Source of the DNA: Hymenoscyphus infarciens
Lineage: Eukaryota; Ascomycota; Leotiomycetes; Helotiales; Helotiaceae
Reading direction: 5' to 3'
DNA length: 64,000 bases
NCBI GenBank assembly: GCA_001414345.1
Contig: LLCB01000113.1
Span: forward strand, 62,001 to 126,000
This document shows, one piece after another, positions 1-9,973 of this stretch. The position numbers and the translations under genes are program-made. The stretch's first letter is position 1; every line of letters starts with the position of its first letter. The notes beneath the pieces were generated by a model that saw only the letters and a list, made by a program, of their open reading frames with translations, made no database searches and had not been told where the DNA came from.

Positions 1-660
1 ATAATCTTGAGAGAAATGGCGGCGATAATAGAAGAGAGTAAGTGACTAGGACAGAGCAGTAGAGGACATCCTAGACTCCCAGCTAGAATCGCAGTCGTCG
101 GTAGCATCATCCAGTGTTTTGGTTTTCCCTGCCTTAGTTAGCCTAGTACTTAGGATAGGATAGGCTACTTACCTAGGTAAGGATAGGAGAGGCTAGGCTA
201 GATTAGGATTAAGGCTAGGCTAAGTTTAGTAGGCTAGGTACTCTAACTAGGATAGGAGTGGCTAGGAAAGTTCTAAAAATAGGATAGGAGTAGCTAGACA
301 GATAAAAAAAGGAGGCTAGGCTAGAGTAGGATTAGGAAGGCAACCCTCTAATTAGGACCTAGACCCTCTTTTCACCCGCCTTCTAGATATTAAGCGAAAT
401 TATAGCCGCCTTCTAGGCTTTAAGCGAAATTAACTAGCCTAACTCTTCCTATCCTAGCCTCTCTACTTAGTAAGGAAAGGTAAGCAAGTACTATAGGATA
501 GCAGTAGCTAGGAAAGCTAGAATTTAAGAATAGGAGAAGGCGGGATAGCCTTAAAATAGAGGTAGGAGGGAGAAGGAGCGTCGAGGCAGGATAGGATAAC
601 AGATTAGGCGAGGAAACCCAAAACACTAGCATCATCTAATCTTTTTTTGTATGTGGAGTT
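1..660. repeat. CTAG-rich degenerate repeat, probable RIP scar
   Basis: From about 125 to 600 the sequence is built from short variants of taggctagg / aggataggag on both strands, with very few CA or TG dinucleotides. That depletion is the expected end state of RIP on a repeat. A 27-bp unit beginning ccgccttctag occurs twice with 30-bp period (376-402 and 406-432). No credible coding frame is present. The parent element cannot be identified. Confidence 0.6.
376..432. repeat. Two tandem copies of a 27-bp unit
   Basis: Both copies run from ccgccttctag to taagcgaaatta and differ in the middle (atat against gctt). They lie within the CTAG-rich scar. Confidence 0.8.
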
Positions 661-3570
661 CCAGGCACAAGCTAATAGCGACGATCCAACTAGTAAAGAC
701 TCAGCCGCTCCGTTGTATGCTGATGGCAATATTTCCAGTATAACTCACCCGACTAGGATCTTCATATCAGGAGCACTGAACTATACTTTCGGCACGTGAA
801 ACATCATTGACGGTAATTCGACTCACTCAAAAGAGCAGCAACGTTAGTTGTGCTTCCTGGCAGTAGACTCAAGTATTAACCGGGCTAGACTCGAGGAGAA
901 TGCGTTTTAGATCACAACCAAGCTTATATAGCATTCAAGGGAAGAAAAATTGAACTATGAAATTGCTACGAGACATCGGAGATCTTTTAGTTATGTTTGC
1001 AGAAAGATCTTTATTGGTTCTCTTCGCTTGAAAAGAAGTCTGCCCGAAGTAAGGGGGTTGAACGAGTGAGGTGTGTTCAATCTATTCTGCAAATTTCTTC
1101 ACATCTGACAACCCTTTTCCTTTTGACAGTGTGTGGACAATGATATGCTTAGCAAGCACGAATAAGAGAGAAGTAAAAAAAAAGGGGGGTTTATCCCTAA
1201 GCGCTCTCTTATGCCTACACTTTGCTAGAGGAGCTCATTCTCACACCCACCCCGTAGGGGCCTCACTCTTCACAATATTATAAGGTCGTTGGAAGGATAT
1301 TAGAATCAACTAATACTACTCCTCCGCTATCAGAGCTAATATATAGTCAACAGATGTATTCTCCTCAGTTAGTTAGTCACTCACCACACGCCATCTAACT
1401 ATCAAGTAAAAAGTCAACAAAACCAACCAGATGAATACCAGCTCCTCTTCAACTCAAGGACCTCTATAAATCTAAACCCCGTTGCTGAAAAATCATATAG
1501 AAGAACTCAGCAACACCCACAACAAAATCCACATTGTCCCGGACCAGAGATTGTGGACTCCTTTCTTCTTTCGCTTAATCGCTATAAACGAAAACAAAAG
1601 CGATTCACCTTCAAGAAAACTCTACTCCCACCTCTAGGTTCTAATCACTTAGTACGCCAGAGGGAGAAGGAGGGGGAATCGAAGACACTCTTTGTTTCAA
1701 CAGTAAACTCTCGCATTCATTCCCTTTTATACTCAGAACATGGCTAAGCCCACTTAGAGTAAGCTCAGTTGGTTGAAAGAGTATGGGTAGTTATATCCAC
1801 AGATACAATCTAGTAGGATCTAGAACCACCAAAAAAAAAACAATGCTAGGAAAAGGACTCACTCAAACAGACATCAAGATAAATATATTTTCTTAGAAGT
1901 TAGGGGAAATAACATGTCTGAGAACTAATCGCCATCTATGACTCTCACTGAATTAAATTACACCTTGTTGGTTCTCTGAAAACATACTTTGGCTATCTTC
2001 CTATAGTGGCTGCTAGAGTCAAAAACTCTTCAACAGTGCGCATTTTCCAGAAAAGCTAGTAGTTTCAACTCCACGAACCAATCTTAAAATCATACCCAAA
2101 ATCGTCAGATACAGTACCAAAACCCACCAAAACCCACCAACTTAAGCCAACCCAACCATCTAAAAATCCTCTTCTCATAAGGCTCAACATTCAAAGCAAC
2201 CATCCCTCACCCTCCAATATTCCACTACCACCTCACGCACAAGACTCAAAGGAACCCTATGCTCTCATTACACATAGCAAACAAATATTACTTACATACC
2301 TCAACACGACATCCAAGCCCAAAAAGCAGCATATACCTACATTCGAACCCCACAAGACTAATCTCCCTTCTCTCAACTCGTAGAACCTCCCCCATCTTGT
2401 CAGTAGAACTCTTTTCGACAACCAACATCCATATCCAAGACCGTACTTATTCCCCTTTTATAACCCCCCCCCCCCCGAAAAGAGGGAAAATATCTCGGAG
2501 AATACTCACTCCAATTTACATCCAGTATTCCATTATCAAGCTTGACTGCATGTCCATTTTGGTAGACCGGGTTGTTTACGGACACTCGTACTCTAAGCAG
2601 TTGTTCGTCAGCACATTTCACTTCTGTTCTTTTCTTTTCTTATGGCTCAACGTACTCGCAATAGTCTGGCGCACTCCAGTCTGGGGGACGACTTATGCGG
2701 ACCTTGTCGGTACTATCCCAGGCGTTACCGTGGTGTATACGTCTGTCTTGGGAGAAGATTGAGATGACACCTGTGCCCTCATCGAGCTGTATTGTGTACC
2801 CCATTTCGATTTCGCGAAATCGTAATTTTAGAAGTTGATAGAAAAGTGTTTTTCTTTGAAAAATTGATATGAGAAACTTAAAGGGTCGAGTTTACTTCTT
2901 GATGTTCCCATTTGTAGACATTTTGCGGTTGGGTGATTAATTTTCTACAATGAGGTTATTGAGGCATGAAGGCTATGATTCAAGTAACTCACAGCCAGAC
3001 TCATTGCAAAACAGTCATTATGGAAGAAGTTTTGAATAACTCTTCCGTAGGAAAGAGACGTGAAAGTCTTGATACAACTTGTGTAACGGTACTGGCTTCC
3101 ACCAGGTCTCCAGCTTTCATGGTATCCCACACTATAACGTTCCCCCAGTAAGGTCCATTTTTATAATTCTCATAGAAACGATCCACAGGGTTTCTCAGCT
3201 AAGAATTGGACCTAAAAAACAGACTTCTGAAACACGGTTGGCCATTGCACCCTTGCTTGCAAAAACCGAGTTTATTACAAAGGGGCTTATCAATGGGGTA
3301 TAGTAACTCAAAAGCAAACAAGGATTCTTCCTTTAACTAAAAAAAATGCCAGTCTTCAAGTAGGATCCGCCAAAACCTGACGATCAGTAAGATTGACATG
3401 CCCGTAGTTTCAGTGAACACAGCCTCTCGATTTCCGGCCCTCCTTTTGAGCGATTCCAACTTCCATTCACTTCTTTTCCCACATAATTCAACTCTATTGT
3501 CATTCACTCTTCAACAATTATCAATTCAATCACCGCCTTCCGGACCTCTACCAAGCCGAATCCAATCAAT
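661..3570. other. Intergenic, no supported gene
   Basis: Only short frames without recognisable domains occur here. The longest, at 2259-2762, is low-complexity and crosses a homopolymeric C run near 2467-2480. There is no tRNA or rRNA signature that I can see. Confidence 0.6.
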
Positions 3571-3839
3571 ATGCGTCTCATAGCGTTAATCATCCTAGCT
3601 GCCACTGCTCTAATTACTACAGAAACTGTTGATTGCGGTCGTAACAGCATGTGCATTATTCAATGTTCTGGAAAGCCCGGTAACCAAGTGACTTATACTT
3701 TCACTGGTGGAGGGGTCCATTTTTGCGTGCAGGGGGTCAAGGGTGCATTTGAGGGGCTTATCCACGAGACGAGAAGGTATTTCTTTCCACCCTATAAGTT
3801 TCTTAATCTATCTAACTGTTCTTCAGATACTTATCTTAA
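3571..3839 (+). CDS. Small secreted cysteine-containing protein, copy 1
   Basis: The start ATG opens a signal peptide of about 20 residues (MRLIALIILAATALITT), followed by a mature part with cysteines and a VDCGRNSMC start. A probable intron at 3777-3826 has gtattt at its 5' end, a tctaac branch site and ttcag at its 3' end. Splicing gives a 72-residue protein that stops at 3839; without splicing the frame runs to 3963. The start context, the leading MRL and the following [VI]DC motif match the next gene at 4479, so the two look like a tandem duplicate pair. It is probably exported and could be an effector-like protein, but no function can be read from the sequence. The intron model is an inference. 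Confidence 0.55.
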
Positions 3840-3969
3840 GGGCTCGGAATGTAATCACGGAGGGAAGAAGGGAAAAATCACCAGTAGGGTACCAGTAAAT
3901 GGTACTCTGTTGGGAAAAAATGCAATTAATCTTCGGCAATATAACGGGTTAGAGAAAGGGTAGCAACGA

Positions 3970-4478
3970 AAGACATTCTACTTCTTTTATGTTATCTCCC
4001 ATTGCTCGGTAAAGATCCCTTTTAAACTTTAAGCGTGTATGGACTCACTTATGGACCAGTCTTCTAACATTATCAATGCCGAGAATGCAATCATTAGCGA
4101 TTCTAGTGTGCCAATTAATGCTCAGAGAGTTGGTCGCGAACACAACCTCGCTTAAGGTTCAAGGGGCGCAGTAGCCAATCCCCCAACCCTTCAACAAACG
4201 CAGGCATGTGGATGAGAATTATTTGTTTCGACACGAAACGATCAATAGAATAGTCCAAAAGCTGATAATAGTCAAGTGAAATACTCTTAACTTTAGCATA
4301 TGCCAACACTCCAACCTATTTATTGCGTCTGATTCCCCTTCAAAAAAAGTATTCATACACAACTTCTCATCACAAATGTCCATCTTTCAAACTCCCACAA
4401 ACCCCTTTTCAAGCATCTTTTCGAGAATTCTATTCTATTTTCGGCTATCCGCACTAACAATATACATACTCGATCAAT
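3970..4478. other. Intergenic between the two secreted-protein genes
   Basis: No coding frame is supported. The last bases before the 4479 start (tcgatcaatATGCG) closely resemble those before the 3571 start (tccaatcaatATGCG), which suggests the promoter-proximal end was duplicated with the gene. Confidence 0.5.
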
Positions 4479-4980
4479 ATGCGCCTCGTAGCATGCTTCC
4501 TCCTCTCAACGGCGGCAGCGGTTACTGCACAGCAGATTGACTGCAAAAACTTAGCAACATGCAGTATTACTTCTAGTATTTGTACTTTCTATGATGGGAA
4601 ACTACATTCTTGTTCGGTTTCCAACGGCCTAGCTACTTGCAAGTGTGCCGACAAAAGCCTCATGGAGGTATGTGTTTGGGATTTCATGTACCTTGGTTTT
4701 TCCGGCATGTTTAGGCAGTTCAAAGTTGCAAGTTGAGGAACCAGGGGGAACGGGGATTGGAGAAAATGGCTTGGGAAGGAGATATTTTTTGTTGTTCTCT
4801 ATGCTGTCATTACCGTTGCTGTTTCAGGGGTTGCGGGAAATTCTGGAGTCAAAAATGGCTTCTTCAGGGGGTAGTTATTTACACGAAAGACCTCAATCAC
4901 ATAAAACTTCTTTTCCCTCTCAATCCGAGTCATCAACTTTATCAGTGAGCTGGTCCTCGCCACCAGTTGCCCCCTCATAA
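4479..4980 (+). CDS. Small secreted cysteine-rich protein, copy 2
   Basis: Exon 1 (4479-4667) encodes a signal peptide (MRLVACFLLSTAAAVTA) and a mature segment QQIDCKNLATC... with eight cysteines. It ends at a good 5' splice site, gtatgt at 4668. Two 3' sites fit. The AG at 4827 keeps phase 0 and gives a tail that stops at 4980. The AG near 4713 gives a cysteine-rich alternative frame that stops at 4948. The unspliced frame stops at 4736. The C-terminus is therefore unsettled. The N-terminal half aligns with the 3571 gene, indicating tandem duplication. The 3' end approaches or overlaps the convergent gene that ends at 4920. Confidence 0.5.
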
Positions 4981-5502
4981 AATTTCATAACTTCGTTGAA
5001 ACTCTTCCTGTTTCGTGCCTTTAACTCCAAAGCCTCAGGCTTCTGTGCAGGGGAGCTCTTCTCCACCAACAAATCCATAAGCGCAATACCTTGTGGTTCA
5101 TTCTTCTTCATACTCTTCCTGACCATCCCCGCAGCGTGGATTTTATCGAGTTGAGGTTTGTTTTGGATGGCATCTTGCATTTGTTTTTCTTGGATATCGA
5201 CGATTTTACGCATGTGGACGAGGAATATTTCGGATTCGGCTTCGGTGGGTGTGAGTGCCTGGCTGTTGTATTAGTTGGTTTTTATTGGTACGGGAGGGTC
5301 AATTGGAAGGAGTCGAGAAAGAGGGGGCACATACGCTGTATTCTTTCATCATTTTGTCGTTTGTTTTGACGATGGAATTGCCCTTCGATACGACCTTTAC
5401 AATTTCTTTGATTGTCATCTTATCTTGTCCTTTTTCCGTGATCTTCATGATTTTACCGAGCTTGCGCTCGATATCTCCGAGATAGACTTCGACTTTGTCC
5501 AT
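4920..5502 (-). CDS. Conserved coiled-coil protein of unknown function
   Basis: There are two exons on the minus strand, 5502-5335 and 5258-4920, joined in phase 0 across a 76-nt intron (gtatgt ... ccag). The product is about 168 residues, lysine- and glutamate-rich and largely helical: MDKVEVYLGDIERKLGKIM at the start, then a second helical stretch LTPTEAESEIFLVHMRKIVD. There is no signal peptide or membrane segment. Splicing restores one continuous frame, and the composition is that of a real small cytosolic or complex-subunit protein. I do not recognise the family. It is convergent with the secreted-protein gene. Confidence 0.6.
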
Positions 5503-6028
5503 GATGAATGTGAGGGGTTGATAGATAAATTAGGTTTTTGGAGTATTCTTGAGTCTTACAACAAGTGCATGTTTGTTGGAGAAATCTGTGAAAGGGAGCT
5601 CTCTTTCTATAAAGCATTTCAGTGGCAGATACTAGTAGTTAGGAACGCATGAAAAGTTCGCATTTGAAGACATCTAGCGAGTACATAATTCATGCGATTC
5701 CAAAATAGAGAACAAATTGCAGCAGAAATTGACTTGAATCTAACGAATCGGACACCTACAGACTATTGAGTCAATTTCACCGTAAAAGTATATTCCCCCT
5801 GTTTTGGGCTTTTTTACAGTTATCATAAACTTTTGTCACCAAAATGAGGGTTTCAAGTGAGTTTGGGTTAGCGCAAAATCAGTGCTCAATTATCCTTTTT
5901 AGGGTGAATTGTGAGAACAGTCTGTACACAGTGGTTCAAAGTGAAGATATCAGTGAACACCGACCCGTGCGGCTGTTTCAAACGTGAGCTTCCAGCTTGA
6001 GCACAAGCAAAAGTTTAACTGACCGCAG

Positions 6029-6178
6029 CCAAAGAGACTTCCTTCATTCTGGAACAATCATTGGCGTAACATGCATCAGATGAAAGCAAAACGCATGCAG
6101 TTTAAAGAGGCGATGCGAGATGATCCGAAATTGATACCTAAAGAATACCATATATATTTCAATAAAGTCAGTTGGTAA
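6029..6178 (+). pseudogene. Possible remnant of a small gene (3' exon)
   Basis: An open segment after a good 3' splice site (ttaactgaccgcag) reads PKRLPSFWNNHWRNMHQMKA and continues in frame to TAA at 6176. It is basic, tryptophan-containing and ends KVSW. Upstream, 5899-5990 encodes basic peptides in a different phase after a candidate start at 5844, but I could not join the exons without a stop or phase clash. It is either a broken gene or one whose exon structure I have misread. The family is unknown. Confidence 0.3.
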
Positions 6179-6888
6179 GAGCAGTAGGCATTACTATGGA
6201 ACACCCACTTCTACTATGATTGTGTCTAGCGGTCTAAAAAGTATTGTTCGAGAAGCTTCTGAAGAATAGGAAACTTAGTTTCTTGAATCTCCGAAAGGTT
6301 TTAGGAGAATATTTGTAGTTGTTCGAGATCTGCTCGAGTATTGAGAAAAAGGTGTTTGTGGAGTAATGCGCACTTTACTTAAAACATATTGGCCTGAAAA
6401 GAATGAAATTGTTCACGGTCATTGAGTCTATGAGTCTCATTCATTTGGAGTTCTCAAGATGGCTAGTAAGTGATTTCGTGTATTTCTGTTGAATTGCTGG
6501 CAAATTGAACACTGGATATTCAAAGTCCTATTCAATTGCTTTCATCATTTCCACGGTGAATTTTTATCAATTGATTGGAAATTAGCTTCCAACATGACCC
6601 GTTCAGCAAAAGGGGTTTGCTTACAACAAATTGCTACTCGATGAAGAGCCGGTTTGTTCATTGCTTCTGCTTTTCGTAGAAGAATATAGAGGTCCAATAG
6701 TAGCCTATTATCTTCTTAGATTGTTGTTTTGACCCCAGTTGCAACATAAGTGGTAAATTGAACGAGACGGATGGTAATAAACTGAGCAGAGTGTCCAGGA
6801 AGTACCATTTTGTACTCCTCAAGTCTTGCACGCATTGTTGGTATTACACCTGGGTGCTCCCTTGCTATTGCGCAAAGAAGGGTTGTGG
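6179..6888. other. Intergenic, nothing supported
   Basis: AT-leaning sequence without open frames, repeats or RNA signatures that I can identify. Confidence 0.5.
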
Positions 6889-7787
6889 TTATTTGTATAA
6901 ATAGTTAATAACAACTTCATGTGGTACTGTTTTTAGTCGACTTGCCAGGAGATCCAGTTCATTCAGAGACAATATCCGTCCAAGTTCGGCGTTATTAGGA
7001 GGAGCCGATTCTTTCTCGAGATAACCTTCCCCAATTTGCTGTCTTTGACAAGTTAATATGAATATATCAAAGGCTTGGAACACGGACCTGATACTGTAGA
7101 AGGAAGTTCTCTTCCAAGAGCTTCATCTTTTGTTTCGCGAGAACTGTCAAAGCCTTCAAAGAGCATTCGAAATTCTCCAAGTAGCCCCTCCCCTCTCTCA
7201 CTTTGAGCCTGCTCATGAGCTTTAAAGATATCCTGAATCGACAAGAGATCTTCTCCATATGTAGCTATATTCGTTTGCAGCGTATACAGTGCGGTTTTAT
7301 GATGTACCAATTAGAAAAACCGCAAATAAACCATATGGGCTGGGATAACTTACATGCCTGACACATTCAATTGCCTATTAATCGCATCATTGTAAGCAGA
7401 CCGAGTATTCAAAAACGTTCCAATCGCGTCTTCAATCTGAATTTTCCATCGAATCTGACGATAGAGCCTTTTCGTTCGACCTGCAGTGTCTGCACTTTTT
7501 TGCCAACAGGAGAAGGTCTTCGCATATTTCTCAAGACTCTTTTCGTATCTTTTGATATGATCTACGGTATCCTTCACAGCCATCTGGAGCTCGGCTCTCA
7601 AGAGTTGGTCACCGGTTTGAGCGTTCAAACGACTGACCGTATCGAGTGTTTGTAGCAAGCTGTCGAAAGCTCTAGCAAGCGCTTGGTACTGTGGTGTTGA
7701 TCCGGTAGGCTCGTGTACTCATGAAGTAACTTTGTAAGTGATTTCTGTAAGAGTGACGAAGTCACTTGCTCCATCGCCAAAAGGCAT
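6889..7787 (-). pseudogene. Broken gene with fungal STAND/ubiquitin-like-type N-terminal domain
   Basis: From the minus-strand ATG at 7787 the frame reads MPFGDGASDFVTLTEITYKV, the typical opening of a helical N-terminal domain common in Leotiomycete NLR-like and ubiquitin-like proteins. A TGA at 7721-7719 interrupts it after 22 codons. The same frame then continues (FDSLLQTLDTVSRLNAQTGD) to about 7365. The continuation NIATYGEDLLSIQDIFKAHE lies in 7310-7100 without a clean splice junction. A further frame change follows near 7090-7170, where one frame ends and another carries LLQYQVRVPSL. The lesions (stop, lost junction, frameshift) indicate decay. The domain family name is from memory. Confidence 0.5.
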
Positions 7788-8547
7788 GATTTATCGACAC
7801 AAGGGAGGGAAACCCAGAATATCCATTGCTCTGCTAATTTCCGAGCGATTGGACACCTGATACCTAGGACGATGAACCATTCGTTGGTTATTTTAATTTC
7901 AAAGTATCCCTTTCCTGCTCCCTCAATTTACGCTAGGCAAGCAGTGATGGCAGAGTATGGCTGTACCGTTCAATAGTAGAACCTAACCTCAAGCAATCAG
8001 GTACTCTCACTCGTCAATCAATAGAAAGCCCCCTTCATTGACGGTAAGAAAGCAGTGTCAGGGGACGACTCAACCATCCTAGGCAGAAATGCAACCCCTT
8101 ATTAACGCGAAGAAAGCAGTGTTCTTACCCAGTTAAGTGATACAGCATATGCAGTTATACTATAATTGCACTGCTTTCTTGGAGGCCTGCGAACCAAATT
8201 GTTATTGGTCTACAAGAAACCGAGTACCAAAAATCCCCGAAAGCAAAAAAAGAACGAGGAGAAGAGAAAAATACAATACAGGAATACTAAAAGATTTCTG
8301 GCTTGGAGAAGATTGATTTGCAATACACAAGTAAAACTCAAATAGAAGCCTAATGTCCATTTTACTGGCGCTGGCTAGCTGTAGTATGCCAATATTATGA
8401 CATCTCTAGGACATCATTGATGCATTTGGGTTGTTAGTGAAGGAATACTTCTAATACGAACCTCACCCACGTTACGCCACCCCAACAGTTAGTTGTTGAC
8501 GACAGGATCTGCGTATTTGTCAATTTCCTCTTCACAACAACCCCAAA
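7788..8547. other. Intergenic region holding the aagaaagcagtg repeats
   Basis: Apart from the repeat set at 8046-8180 I see no gene. It lies between two divergently oriented pseudogenes. Confidence 0.5.
8046..8180. repeat. Short direct and inverted repeats (aagaaagcagtg)
   Basis: The 12-mer aagaaagcagtg occurs at 8046-8057 and 8110-8121, and its reverse complement cactgctttctt is at 8169-8180. The second and third copies could form a hairpin or the ends of a 71-bp miniature element. There is no coding content. Confidence 0.6.
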
Positions 8548-8937
8548 ATGGCAACTCAAAAATACAAACTCATCTTTCACGCCCCAACCTCAGCCGTTGA
8601 AACCTGCAAAAAAAAGCCATCTTCGCAGCAGACGCCGGTCGCTACCCCGGTCCTAGAAACTACACCGAATGCTGTTAGACAACCCTAGGTACAGGCCAAT
8701 TCAGACCAGGAGATACGGCGAATCCCCATATCGGAAAGGTTGGCGCGTGAAAGACGGTTCCAGAGATGAGGGTTGAGACAATTTGTGTTGGCGAGGTTAC
8801 TAGGATGGCGGTTGAGGCTTTGAAGATGTGAGTTTCTCGATAGATATGGGATGTGGAGGGGGATATGGCTGATTGATTGTAGTGCTCATCCTTATGAGGA
8901 ACCTTCTTATGGCGTGTTTAGAATGGAGGATTTTTGA
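8548..8937 (+). pseudogene. Pseudogene of a CutA/YqfO-like (NIF3-associated) domain protein
   Basis: The start reads MATQKYKLIFHAPTSAVETC and the end, after an intron (gtgagt near 8829 to ttgtag at 8881), reads HPYEEPSYGVFRMEDF followed by TGA. These are hallmarks of the CutA-like domain that is inserted in bacterial YqfO/NIF3 proteins and stands alone in many fungi. Three lesions break the frame: an eight-A run at 8608-8615 that shifts the frame, a TAG at 8676-8678 where the family has a conserved Trp (CCW), and a TGA at 8748-8750. The two stops are of the kind that G-to-A or C-to-T changes produce. An intact copy may exist elsewhere in the genome. The last exon is undamaged. Confidence 0.75.
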
Positions 8938-9274
8938 GGTTGGGGAATGGTGATGCATATGGACTGACGCCGACGACGACGGACTGGTGTTGGCATGGAT
9001 GGGATGGTTGTTGACTTACAGGTCTATTGAGAGAAAAGGTAAAGTCTCAGCAACCGCAATATTTAGCCTCTTTCCCGGCATCTGCTGAGAACTTCTGAAG
9101 TAGAATCAGAGTAAAGGTAAATGCTTCAGAGAGGAAGCTTTCTTAGGAGGGACTTAAGCCACGTGACTCTTCGAAATCGGCCAAACGAAATTCCGTCGAA
9201 AACCTCCGGATAGCATCACAAGTCGAAATCCACGTCGTGGCATAAACCACCTCACATCACCAATTGAGGGAACC
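8938..9274. promoter_or_regulatory. Upstream region of the uS17m gene
   Basis: No frame is supported. The region precedes the ATG at 9275 (context gaaccATGGCG) and presumably contains its promoter. I recognise no specific site. Confidence 0.4.
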
Positions 9275-9973
9275 ATGGCGACCAAAATACCCAAGCTTGC
9301 GGCTTCAGCCCAGCGCCAGATCAATGCTGTAGTAGTATCCTCAGGCCTCATGCGGAAGACCGTGAAGGTGCGCATCGGATTACAGAAATGGAATAAGCAC
9401 ATCGGAAAGGTTTGTCTTCTCTTTAGTTCTTACACGGTCTCGGCATCCAATCGGTTCTGGCAGACGATTCTAGAGCTTCCGGATTAGATGTCTCAAAGCT
9501 TCCCTTGCCCAGAATTCAAGTTGGAAGCATGCTAACTCTCCCCCCAGGATTTCAACCACACCCACCACCTCCTCGTCCACGACCCCGCCTCCTCTCTTCG
9601 CACAGGCGACATAATAAGTATCTCCTCCGGCTGGCGCGTAAGCAAAAACGTCCACCACGTCGTGCGGAGTATAATAGCACCCTTCGGCGAGCCCATCGAG
9701 AATCGTCCTGCAGTACCCACCGAGGCGGAAAGAATGGCAGAAAGGGAACGAAAGAAGGGAGAGAAAGAAGAACGGAAACGACTTCGTAATGGAGGGAAGG
9801 CTACAGAAGTTGCGGAGGTTGCGGAACCTGTGGTGTTGACTGAGGAGCAGAAACTGGCGAGGGCTATCAAAAGGGGGCCGCCGGAGGCGTTGTTGAAGAT
9901 ATTCGAGGAGAGGGGGAGACCTTGGGTGTATAGGACGGAGAAGGTTGCGGAGAAGGAAAAGAATGTTGCGTGA
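9275..9973 (+). CDS. MRPS17: Mitochondrial small-subunit ribosomal protein uS17m
   Basis: There are two exons, 9275-9409 and 9548-9973, with a 138-nt intron (gtttgt ... ccccag) in phase 0. The product is 186 residues. The N-terminal half is the S17 OB-fold: VVVSSGLMRKTVKVRIG, then a splice, then a stretch with HHLLVHDP, LRTGDIISISSGWRVSKNVH and HHVVRSIIAPFG. Those match bacterial S17 (the KTVKV strand and the GD-x-V/I-x-I turn). The C-terminal extension of about 90 residues is rich in Glu, Lys and Arg, as in other fungal mitochondrial S17 proteins. It binds 16S-type rRNA in the mitoribosome small subunit. The assignment is firm; the start is the first ATG of the conserved frame. Confidence 0.9.

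Noticed and set aside
2259..2762. 167-codon open frame
   Set aside because: Low-complexity, crosses a C homopolymer, no domain or splice context; likely chance.
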